DNA of 64,000 nucleotides, taken from contig JAMIIV010000052.1 of the NCBI GenBank assembly GCA_035913415.1, positions 5,694 to 69,693 on the forward strand, read 5' to 3'. The position numbers were made by a program, and so were the translations under genes. Below the pieces are notes generated by a model, which saw only the letters and a list, made by a program, of their open reading frames with translations, was not told where the DNA came from and searched no databases. Every line of letters starts with the position of its first letter. Positions within the stretch are counted from its first letter, which is position 1. This document shows, piece by piece, positions 34,230 through 41,573 of the stretch. Origin of the DNA: UBA5070 sp035913415. Its GTDB lineage: Bacteria; Fibrobacterota; Fibrobacteria; UBA5070.

Positions 34230-35588
34230 ATGACCCAGGCGAGGAACGTTCGATCCATCCGGTACACAGCCCTGTTGGCCGCGGCAAGTTTGTTCTGGAG
34301 TTGCGGAAGTTCCACCGATGTCGAGAAGGAGGAGGAGCCCGGGATCGTTCGGGGTCCGGAGTGGGTGGAGTCCACCCACGGCAACGTTCCCGCCGACACC
34401 CTGGCGGCCTTTCCCCAGGCCCGTCGACGCACGTTGGTCCTGTCGATGCCCGATACCGCCTGGACCGGAATGCTGGAGTCCATGCACCAGGCCTGCGGCA
34501 GCGGCACGGCAATTTCCGTCAACTGCACGGGCGCGGGCCTGGATGCCTTCCCCGATGTCTCCGCCTGGCACGAAGGCGACCTGCTCGCCGACGGTCAGAG
34601 GTGGGCGAGCATCGGTTTCCGCCTGCGCTCCAACGGGGAGTTGGCCGACGCCTGGAAGGCGGGCACCCGCCGCTTCCCGTTCCGCATCACGATGGACAAG
34701 TGGGAAGATCTCCGTCCGACCATCAAGAACCAGCGTTTCCACGGGTTCCAGAAATTGTCGCTGCTGAGCCTGGCCGACGACTCCACGCTGTTGCGCCACC
34801 ATGCGGCTTCGACGCTCTACCGGGCGGCGGGAGTGCCTGTGTTGCGTGGAACGCTGGTCGATTTCCGCCTGGCCCACGGATCGGACACGATCGACATGGG
34901 TGTCTACGCCCTGCGCGAGGCCGTCGACGAACCCTTCCTGGGACGCTGGTTCTCGGCCAAGACCGGCAACTGGTACGAGCCTTCGTCCATCCTGTCCAGT
35001 TATGTCGCCGCGGAATTCACCGAGGGGGACAACGACGGCACCCGCACCGACGTGCAGGTCTTCTTCGGCGCCCTGAACGACTCCCGCCGCACCACCGATC
35101 CCGCGGCCTGGCGCGCGAGCATGCGCAGCGCCTTCAATGTGGCGGGTTTCCTCAAGTGGCTGGCCGTGTCCACCGCCATGGTCGATCGCGGAAGTTACGG
35201 CTACAAGGCCGAGAACTACGGTCTGTACGCCGACCAGGGGAAACTCCACTGGGTGGCATTGAACGCCGACGAGACCTTCCCCACGGGCAACGGCATCTAC
35301 CGCGACGTCTGGCACACCGATGCGGCCACCAGTTGGCCCCTGATCAACAAGGTGCTGGCCGATTCCGCGTTCTGCGCCGAATACGTCGCCAACACCAGGA
35401 GTCTGGTGGCCTCCACCGGGCCGCTCGCTCCGTCGAATCTCGAAGCCAGCCTTCGTGTTTCCGGCCAGATCCTGACGGGTCTGCCCGACGCCGAGGCTCG
35501 AATCCAGCGCCTGCTGGGTTTCGTGCAGGCACGGGCGGGGGTCGTCGACTCCTCCTTGTCGGCCCATCCCTGCCCCTGGAAGGGCTGA
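34230..35588 (+). CDS. CotH-like lipoprotein
   Basis: Second, diverged CotH-type protein. The ATG at 34230 follows GAGGAA and encodes a lipoprotein signal ending LFWSC. The pattern KLSLLSLADDSTLLRHHAA, GVPVLRGTLVDFRL and MGVYALREAVDEPFLGRWF matches the middle of CotH kinases. The usual PWDLD active-site block, however, is replaced by VALNADETFPTGNG, so catalysis may be altered or lost. It ends 3 nt before the DUF4956 gene and so belongs to the tightly packed half of the cluster. Confidence 0.8.
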   Translation: MTQARNVRSIRYTALLAAASLFWSCGSSTDVEKEEEPGIVRGPEWVESTHGNVPADTLAAFPQARRRTLVLSMPDTAWTGMLESMHQACGSGTAISVNCTGAGLDAFPDVSAWHEGDLLADGQRWASIGFRLRSNGELADAWKAGTRRFPFRITMDKWEDLRPTIKNQRFHGFQKLSLLSLADDSTLLRHHAASTLYRAAGVPVLRGTLVDFRLAHGSDTIDMGVYALREAVDEPFLGRWFSAKTGNWYEPSSILSSYVAAEFTEGDNDGTRTDVQVFFGALNDSRRTTDPAAWRASMRSAFNVAGFLKWLAVSTAMVDRGSYGYKAENYGLYADQGKLHWVALNADETFPTGNGIYRDVWHTDAATSWPLINKVLADSAFCAEYVANTRSLVASTGPLAPSNLEASLRVSGQILTGLPDAEARIQRLLGFVQARAGVVDSSLSAHPCPWKG

Positions 35589-35591
35589 GCG

Positions 35592-36278
35592 ATGATCTTC
35601 GACATGGGCTCCATCCAGGCGGCCTCGCAGGACTCCACCATCCTGGCCGTCTTCTACGCCAGCTTGCTGGCGGCGGTGCTCTCGGGCATGGTCGCCTGGA
35701 CCTACGGAGTCACGTTCCACGGCCTTTCCTACTCCCGCAACTACGTCCAGTCGCTGGTGCTGGTCTCGCTGGTGGCGGCCATGGTGATGCAGGCCGTCGG
35801 CGACAGCATCGCACGCGGGCTTGGCATCATGGGTGCGTTGGCGGTCGTCCGGTTCCGCACGTCGTTCACCGACCCCAAGGATCTCGTGTTCCTGTTCGCC
35901 GCCATCGCCGCCGGATTGGGGGCGGGTATCTACGCCTGGATGATCTCGATCGTCGGGATCTTCTCCTTTTGCATCGCGGCGCTGGTGCTCTACCGTGCCG
36001 ACATCGGCGACCATCTGGCCTACGATGGCATGATCCGCTTCTCGGTGGGCGATGCCGAAGCCTCGCGGGAGCCCCTGGCGGGGGTGTTGCGCAAGAACCT
36101 GCGCCACTTCGCCCTGGTGTCCATGCGCGAGGTGTCGGGTGGCTCTCGGCTCGACTGCGCCTACCAGGTCAAATTCCGGCGCGGCCATGACGCGGCGATC
36201 CTCTTGAAGGACCTCACGGGGGTTCCCTCGCTCACCGGCCTGCACTTCATGATGCAGGAATCGACCTTGGAGCTCTGA
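35592..36278 (+). CDS. DUF4956 membrane protein
   Basis: Integral membrane protein of 228 residues with about four hydrophobic helices in the first 140 and a soluble alpha/beta C-terminal domain. GLGIMGALAVVRFRTSFTDP is the DUF4956 signature between helices. Genes of this family commonly sit beside CotH and VTC-domain genes, as here, but their function is not known. Located between a CotH lipoprotein and an adaptor/channel pair, it is the only polytopic inner-membrane protein in the block and therefore the best candidate for its transporter or polymerase partner. Confidence 0.9.
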   Translation: MIFDMGSIQAASQDSTILAVFYASLLAAVLSGMVAWTYGVTFHGLSYSRNYVQSLVLVSLVAAMVMQAVGDSIARGLGIMGALAVVRFRTSFTDPKDLVFLFAAIAAGLGAGIYAWMISIVGIFSFCIAALVLYRADIGDHLAYDGMIRFSVGDAEASREPLAGVLRKNLRHFALVSMREVSGGSRLDCAYQVKFRRGHDAAILLKDLTGVPSLTGLHFMMQESTLEL

Positions 36279-36279
36279 C

Positions 36280-37314
36280 ATGCGCCGTCGATTGATGCCC
36301 ACCCCGCTGTCGGGCCTGGTGTGGTTGGGAGCGCTGGGCGCCACCGCGGTGTTGACCTGGGTCTTCCTGCGGGAGGCCTCGGAGTTCCGCGGGGTGGCCG
36401 AAGACGCCAAGCAGATCGTCAGCAGCGAAGTCGCCGTGGAGATCCTCTCGATGGACGTGCAGTCCGGGCAGGAAGTTGGGATCGGGGACACGCTGGTGCA
36501 CTTGCGCAGCCCCGAACTGGCTTTGCGGATCGCCGAGATCCAGCACGATATCCAGAACGCCTCGGGTGATGCCAATCTCAATCGGGCCGAAAGCATCCGA
36601 CGCATCGCCGAGCTGCGCGCGGGTTTCCAGGCGCGACGCGCCGAATATGAAGGCGAGATCCGGACGCTGGAAGCGCAGCGTTCGCACAATCGCGATCTGA
36701 TCGCAGGTTTCCGGGCCATGGGGATGGGATCGGCCGACACTCTCGGGGCCGAGATCCAGGATCGGATCAAGGCGCTGCGCAACCAGATCCAGGCCGAAGA
36801 GGCCGGAATGCGCAGCCAAATCGCCTTGTTGGAGGGCAGCAAAGGGGAGAGTGGACGCCTGGCGGTCTCCCGCAACGAGGCGCTTGCGGCCGAACTGACC
36901 CTCCTGCGCGAGCAGGAAAATCGCTTGGTGATCCTCGCGACCGCAGCGGGTGTGGTCGACAGCATCAACTATCGGCCGGGAGAAAAAGCGTCCCCCTTCG
37001 CGCCCATCCTCACGATCTCGGGACATCGTCCCACGATCGTGCGTGGCTACGTGCACGAGCGGGTCCGGACCACTCTCGCCAACGGGGATTCCGTGGTGGT
37101 GCGTGCGGTCGGGATGCGCACGGCCAAAATACCGGGAGTCGTCGTGGGGCTGGGATCGCGTATCATGGAGCTTCCCCCGCGATTGTGGAAAGTGCCCAAT
37201 TTCCCCCTTTGGGGGCGCGAAGTGATCATCCGGATCGCACCGGAGAATCCGTTGCTGCAAGGAGAAATGGTCACCGTCGAGCGCACGGGTATCCACATGG
37301 GAGGTGGACGGTGA
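36280..37314 (+). CDS. HlyD-like periplasmic adaptor
   Basis: Membrane-fusion-type protein: one N-terminal transmembrane helix (about residues 11-30), a lipoyl-like half motif (VSSEVAVEILSMDVQSGQEV), a long alpha-helical hairpin rich in Glu, Arg and Gln (about 80-220), then the second lipoyl half (GVVDSINYRPGEKASPFAP) and a beta-barrel-like end. It starts 1 nt after the DUF4956 stop and its own stop overlaps the next gene (GTGA). No ABC, MFS or RND pump gene is nearby, unlike usual adaptor operons. Confidence 0.88.
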   Translation: MRRRLMPTPLSGLVWLGALGATAVLTWVFLREASEFRGVAEDAKQIVSSEVAVEILSMDVQSGQEVGIGDTLVHLRSPELALRIAEIQHDIQNASGDANLNRAESIRRIAELRAGFQARRAEYEGEIRTLEAQRSHNRDLIAGFRAMGMGSADTLGAEIQDRIKALRNQIQAEEAGMRSQIALLEGSKGESGRLAVSRNEALAAELTLLREQENRLVILATAAGVVDSINYRPGEKASPFAPILTISGHRPTIVRGYVHERVRTTLANGDSVVVRAVGMRTAKIPGVVVGLGSRIMELPPRLWKVPNFPLWGREVIIRIAPENPLLQGEMVTVERTGIHMGGGR

Positions 37315-38615
37315 GCGGTCGCGCTTCCGCCCTCCGGGTCTTGACGGGTATGGTCGCGATGCTCGTGGGTGGGGCTCGCACCGAGGTGCTCACTTGGAAC
37401 GTGTTGATCGGCGGGTATCCCCGCGATCTGTCCTTGAATGCGTCCAAGCAGAAGGTGCGCGAACTGGGCGATGTGCAAGGTACCCAGCTCTGGGACGATC
37501 TCGAGGTTCGCTACGGAGCCAAACGGGCCGATCTGCGCAAGCAGGAAGTGGCCCTGCGCGTTTCGCCGGTGGGGTATGGGGAACTTCGCGCCAATCGCTC
37601 GTTGGTGCGGGCGCGCCGAACCCTGGGAGATGCGGTGTTGCGCCAGAAAACTGCCCAGGCCATCCATGTGCGTTACTCGCTTGCGCTCGATTGGCGCTTC
37701 CAGACCCGCCAGCGCCGTTACCATCTGGACATGGTCGAGCTGTTCTCCAACCGGATCGCCACTCTGGCGCGTCTGGTCTCCGACGAGCGGTTCGACCCGG
37801 AAGATCTCGTGAAGGCCCAGATGAAACGGGCCGAATTCCTGGCCAAGGCCGAAGGGGATCTCTACAGCCTGGCCCAGATCGAAAACCACATGCGCCAGTT
37901 CGTTCCCTCCATGGACAGCGTGCGGCTCGACGGCGAACTGCTGTTTCCCCGGGAAATCGAGACCGTCCTTGCGGACGTGGATCCCAGCCACAGCGACTCC
38001 TTCCCGGAAGTGGGGGTGGCGGCCGGCGAACTTTCCCTGGTCGAGGCCAAGACCGACCAGGAGGTGGCTTCGACGCGCCGTTGGTTGAGTTATGTCGAAG
38101 CGGGCTACACCTTCGATGTCGACCAAAACAGCAAGGAGCGCCTCACCCATCGCGACAACATCGCCTTCGGGGCGGGGATCAAGATTCCCCTGTTCGACGG
38201 AAGCTCCCGGGAAGTGGTCCGTCGGCGGGCCGACCTCGCCGAGGCGCGCCTCGATTTCCAGGACGACCGGGAAGACGTCGAGCGATCCGTCGCCGAATTG
38301 CGGTTGTCCATCGGCTCCATGCTCCGCCAGATCGTGGTCCTCGATTCGTTCGCGGCCAAGGTCGATGCCGGCGGCCTCTTCGCCGAGTTCGCCATGAAGA
38401 CCGGAGGCGATCCCCTTCTGCTGCTGCGCGCACGCGAGGCGTCCCTGGAAAGCTCGTGGAAGATCGAAGAGCTTCGTTTCCTGATGTTGCGCGACTACCT
38501 GGAAATCCTGCACCTCACCGGGATTCTGGTCGCTCGACCCCAGGTCAATCTGCTCCTGACGCGACATCCCGTGCTGGCCATCCTGCCCGCCCCGGAGCCC
38601 CATCGGGTTCAATGA
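37311..38615 (+). CDS. TolC-like outer-membrane channel protein
   Basis: Predicted outer-membrane factor. The GTG at 37311 overlaps the adaptor stop and gives a short signal region. The 434 residues are dominated by long helices with repeated SLVEAKTDQEVASTRRWL and ADLAEARLDFQDDREDVERS type segments and strand pairs, in the double-hairpin pattern of TolC. KIPLFDGSSREVVRRR is the P-L-F-D/N-G motif common in these proteins. An ATG at 37350 is an alternative start. Together with the adaptor it should form a trans-periplasmic conduit. Confidence 0.82.
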   Translation: MSGRASALRVLTGMVAMLVGGARTEVLTWNVLIGGYPRDLSLNASKQKVRELGDVQGTQLWDDLEVRYGAKRADLRKQEVALRVSPVGYGELRANRSLVRARRTLGDAVLRQKTAQAIHVRYSLALDWRFQTRQRRYHLDMVELFSNRIATLARLVSDERFDPEDLVKAQMKRAEFLAKAEGDLYSLAQIENHMRQFVPSMDSVRLDGELLFPREIETVLADVDPSHSDSFPEVGVAAGELSLVEAKTDQEVASTRRWLSYVEAGYTFDVDQNSKERLTHRDNIAFGAGIKIPLFDGSSREVVRRRADLAEARLDFQDDREDVERSVAELRLSIGSMLRQIVVLDSFAAKVDAGGLFAEFAMKTGGDPLLLLRAREASLESSWKIEELRFLMLRDYLEILHLTGILVARPQVNLLLTRHPVLAILPAPEPHRVQ

Positions 38616-39397
38616 TCCAGACCTCCTTCACGAAGCTGGAGCGCTACGAGCTCAAGTACCATGTGCCCCACGAATTCGTGGCGGCCCTGGACACGTACCT
38701 GGCGCCCTGGTGCCAACTCGACCCCCACTCCGAGAAATCTCCGGACGGGTTCTACCGCATTTCCAGCCTGTACCTCGACTCGCCGCGGTATACGCTCCTG
38801 CGTTTGGGGGACGCCAAACCCGAGAGCCGGTTCAATCTCCGGATCCGGTCCTACGGCGAGCATCCGGAAGAGTCCAAGTCGTGGCACTTCGAGATCAAGG
38901 AAAAACACTGCGATCTTGTCACGAAACTGCGCGGGGTATGGAAAGGTGGTGGGCCCGAAGATCTCTTCGAGGATCCCGATCGCGTGCTCTCGGCCGCCAA
39001 AGGGGAAGATCTGGAAAATCTCCGGATGTTCCTCCACCGCGTGCTGTCGTACAACCTCTACCCGTTCGTCCTCACCCAGTACCGGCGCAAGGCCTGGTTT
39101 GGAACCTCCGATGTCTACGCCCGCATTACCCTGGATATCAGCATGCGCTGGCGCGAGGAGCGAGGTTTCGATTTCCGGGCGCGCGACGTCGACATGATGC
39201 CTTCCGATCTTCCCGAACGCTTCGATCCCGGATGTGATGCCGTGCTGGAGATCAAGTGCGAGCGGGAACGTGTGCCGATGTGGATGTTCGATCTCATCCA
39301 GTCTTTTGGATTGGTGCGTTCCGGATTCAGCAAGTTCGAGAGCGCGGGGCGGCAGTGCCTCTTCCTTCCCCGTCCGTTTCGCGATGTTCCGCGCTGA
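38612..39397 (+). CDS. VTC-domain polyphosphate polymerase
   Basis: Tunnel-fold (triphosphate tunnel) domain of the VTC family; the eukaryotic VTC4 makes polyphosphate from ATP. ERYELKYHVP, FNLRIRSYG, HFEIKEKHCDLVTKLRG, RRKAWFG and AVLEIKCERERVPMW supply the Arg, Lys and Glu residues lining the tunnel. It has 261 residues and no membrane segment, so it is cytosolic, perhaps docked to DUF4956. The start overlaps the TolC-like stop (ATGA). Bacterial VTC genes next to CotH and DUF4956 are widespread, but their product has not been settled. Confidence 0.9.
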   Translation: MIQTSFTKLERYELKYHVPHEFVAALDTYLAPWCQLDPHSEKSPDGFYRISSLYLDSPRYTLLRLGDAKPESRFNLRIRSYGEHPEESKSWHFEIKEKHCDLVTKLRGVWKGGGPEDLFEDPDRVLSAAKGEDLENLRMFLHRVLSYNLYPFVLTQYRRKAWFGTSDVYARITLDISMRWREERGFDFRARDVDMMPSDLPERFDPGCDAVLEIKCERERVPMWMFDLIQSFGLVRSGFSKFESAGRQCLFLPRPFRDVPR

Positions 39398-40601
39398 CGT
39401 CCTGGCCTTGTTGGGGGCCTTCGTCTCGCTGGTCGCCTGCCAAGCCGCCGAGGGGGATCCCCGTCGATTCGAGCTGGTTCCCCCCGAACGCGCGAACTTC
39501 CGCGAGGGTGGACTCTCCGACCTGGTTTCGGATCCGTCGGACGCCTCGGGCCGGACCTTCTATGCCGTGACCGATCGGGGGCCCAACGTGGCTTCGGGAG
39601 AGCGTGTCGTGTTGCGGGACACAGCCTATCACCAGAAGTTGGTGCGTTGGCGTCTGAATGATTCCGGCGCGCAGTGGCTGGGTGTGGACTCCTTCTCGCT
39701 GGCTGCGGGGGAATGGACGACGGGACGACCGCCGCGGGCCGGAAACGGCATCGAGGGGGCTTGGGTGCGCGAGGCTTCCGGCGGGGAACGGCTGTTGGCG
39801 CCCCATCGTTCGGGGTTCGATTTCGAGGGGCTGACCCTCGATGGGCGTGGTGGGTTCTGGCTCGGGGACGAATACGGACCTCGCCTGGTCCATGCCGCCC
39901 CTTCCGCTTCCGGGTGGCGCCTCGATACCGTCCTCGAGCCGGGGAACGGCCTTCCTGCGGTGTTGACCCAGCGCGACCAAAACAAGGGCTTTGAGGCCCT
40001 GACTCGTCTGCCTTCGGGGTTGTTGGTGGCGATGATGCAACGTCCCTTGCGCAACGCTCCGCCGGAAATGGCCGACGATGTGGCCAAGCGCAGCCGGGCG
40101 GTTCGGATGGTCGTGGTAGACCCTTCCGGGCGCCTGCGGCCAAGGGAATACCTGTACGTGGTCGAAGAGGGTGGGGGAGTCGGAAAAGGGCGGATCGGGG
40201 CCTGTATTGCTCTGGACGAGCACCGTTTGGTGGTGTTGGAAAATCGCAAGGCCAAGAAGCAGCGCCCGGGCTCGGTGGATCTCTGGCTGGTCGACCTGCG
40301 GGGTGCCACCGACGTTGCGGACCCCAGTGCCCAAGGGCGCCGGATCGAAGGTCAGACCATGGAAATGTTGGGGCGGAATCCGTCCGCCCTGGTCAAGGCG
40401 GGAATCCGCCCGGTGGCCAAGACGCTCCTGGTGGGCGACGTCGCCGCAGCTTTCCCGGAGGTGGGCCTGAAAGCCGAAGGACTCGCGTTGGGTGCAGGTG
40501 GGGTTTCCGCGGTTGTGGTGTTCGACAACGACTTCGGCATCGAGCAGGGGCATGTTGGCTCCACGGTCCTGGTGGTCCCGATCCGTCTCCCTCCCCCCTG
40601 A
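39384..40601 (+). CDS. Phytase-esterase-like lipoprotein
   Basis: Exported protein of the 'esterase-like activity of phytase' type. The ATG at 39384 lies inside the end of the VTC gene and opens a lipoprotein signal (LGAFVSLVAC). Diagnostic blocks are FYAVTDRGPNV, FDFEGLTLDGRGGFWLGDEYGP, NKGFEALTRLPSG, and KAEGLALGAGGVSAVVVFDND near the end. These proteins form a beta-propeller with acidic metal-binding loops. Beside a polyphosphate-polymerase domain, an outer phosphatase or phosphodiester role is attractive but unproven. Confidence 0.85.
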   Translation: MFRADVLALLGAFVSLVACQAAEGDPRRFELVPPERANFREGGLSDLVSDPSDASGRTFYAVTDRGPNVASGERVVLRDTAYHQKLVRWRLNDSGAQWLGVDSFSLAAGEWTTGRPPRAGNGIEGAWVREASGGERLLAPHRSGFDFEGLTLDGRGGFWLGDEYGPRLVHAAPSASGWRLDTVLEPGNGLPAVLTQRDQNKGFEALTRLPSGLLVAMMQRPLRNAPPEMADDVAKRSRAVRMVVVDPSGRLRPREYLYVVEEGGGVGKGRIGACIALDEHRLVVLENRKAKKQRPGSVDLWLVDLRGATDVADPSAQGRRIEGQTMEMLGRNPSALVKAGIRPVAKTLLVGDVAAAFPEVGLKAEGLALGAGGVSAVVVFDNDFGIEQGHVGSTVLVVPIRLPPP

Positions 40602-40615
40602 AACCTTCCGGGTTC

Positions 40616-40656
40616 GCCGCCTGCGTACCAACGGGACTTGTTGGCACGCAGGCGGC
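40616..40656 (+). terminator. Strong hairpin ending the CotH-VTC block
   Basis: GCCGCCTGCGT (40616-40626) pairs with ACGCAGGCGGC (40646-40656), with CCAAC/GTTGG continuing inside. There is no T-tract. It lies 15 nt after the phytase-like gene stop, consistent with a 3'-end or stability structure for the preceding block. Confidence 0.55.
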
Positions 40657-40823
40657 AAAGACCGTTGTTGTGGGGTGTTCGTACCTGTGATCCCCTCCTC
40701 GACTATGGACCCGTCGGACAGAAAGAAGGTGGCCGCGCAACGGTCCTGGGGGTTCGGGGAACTAACTTTCCTCCCCTGCATCATGGTTCGACCACAGCCG
40801 CCAATCCCGTACGGAGCCCGCGT

Positions 40824-41573
40824 TTGAGAGTTCTTGTCGCCAACGACGACGGGCTGGACAGCCCTGCACTCCATGCTTTGGTGGAAGCCCTCGTTCCGGT
40901 GCACCAGGTGCTTGTGGCTGTTCCCTCGCGGCAGTGTTCGGGAACCGGACACGGGTTCACCTTCACCCGTCCCTTGGCCGTCTCGGAAACGGCTCTCCAT
41001 GGAGCACGGGTCCTGATCGTCGACGGACTACCCTCCGATGCCGTCAAGTTCGCGATCTGCACGCAGGATCGCCCCGACGTGGTGCTGTCGGGAATCAATC
41101 CCGGCGAAAACGCCGGGGTGTGCGCGCCGTACTCCGGCACAGTCGCCTGTGCCCGGGAAGCCGCGATGTGGGGCATCCCCGCCTACGCCCTCTCCACGCT
41201 GGGCATGGATCCTCAACACTACCTTGCCATTGCCCGCTGGGCCCTGCGGTTGCTGAGTTCGCCGCCTCCCACCCCCAAGGGTTCCTTCTGGAACATCAAT
41301 TTTCCGGCCCACGCCCCCCACCGATGGGGAGCTCCCCAGGTGTGCGCCGGTGCCATGGCGATGTTCCGCGACCTCTATCGCCCCGTGGGCGAAGGCTTCT
41401 GGCAACTCGAAGGCCACAAGCCCCACGAAGCGATCGCCCCCAATTCCGACGACGACTGGCTTCGCCGCGGCCACCCCACCCTGGTGCCGCATCGCGTCGA
41501 CGCGACCGACCATGATCTACTGAACCGGACGGCCTGGATGCCGCCCACCGCTCTCGTACAGGACGCCGCATGA
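40824..41573 (+). CDS. surE: 5'-nucleotidase SurE
   Basis: Survival protein, a metal-dependent nucleoside monophosphatase that in some bacteria also acts on short polyphosphate. The TTG at 40824 has CGGAG 7 nt upstream and opens LRVLVANDDGLDSPAL, whose Asp pair binds the metal. PSRQCSGTGHGFT, DGLPSDAVKFA and VLSGINPGENAGVCAPYSGTVACAREA complete the family signature. It has 249 residues and its stop overlaps the gyrA start (ATGA). Confidence 0.95.
   Translation: MRVLVANDDGLDSPALHALVEALVPVHQVLVAVPSRQCSGTGHGFTFTRPLAVSETALHGARVLIVDGLPSDAVKFAICTQDRPDVVLSGINPGENAGVCAPYSGTVACAREAAMWGIPAYALSTLGMDPQHYLAIARWALRLLSSPPPTPKGSFWNINFPAHAPHRWGAPQVCAGAMAMFRDLYRPVGEGFWQLEGHKPHEAIAPNSDDDWLRRGHPTLVPHRVDATDHDLLNRTAWMPPTALVQDAA

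Noticed and set aside
34230..35588. Active CotH kinase call for the lipoprotein
   Set aside because: The usual active-site PWDLD block is replaced, so only a CotH-like label is given.
28452..36968. An 8.5-kb open frame on the minus strand across the CotH cluster
   Set aside because: It lies codon-for-codon opposite five real plus-strand genes in the same register, so stops would require TTA, CTA or TCA sense codons, which are rare in this GC-rich genome. It shows no family resemblance and runs through aldose epimerase in another frame.
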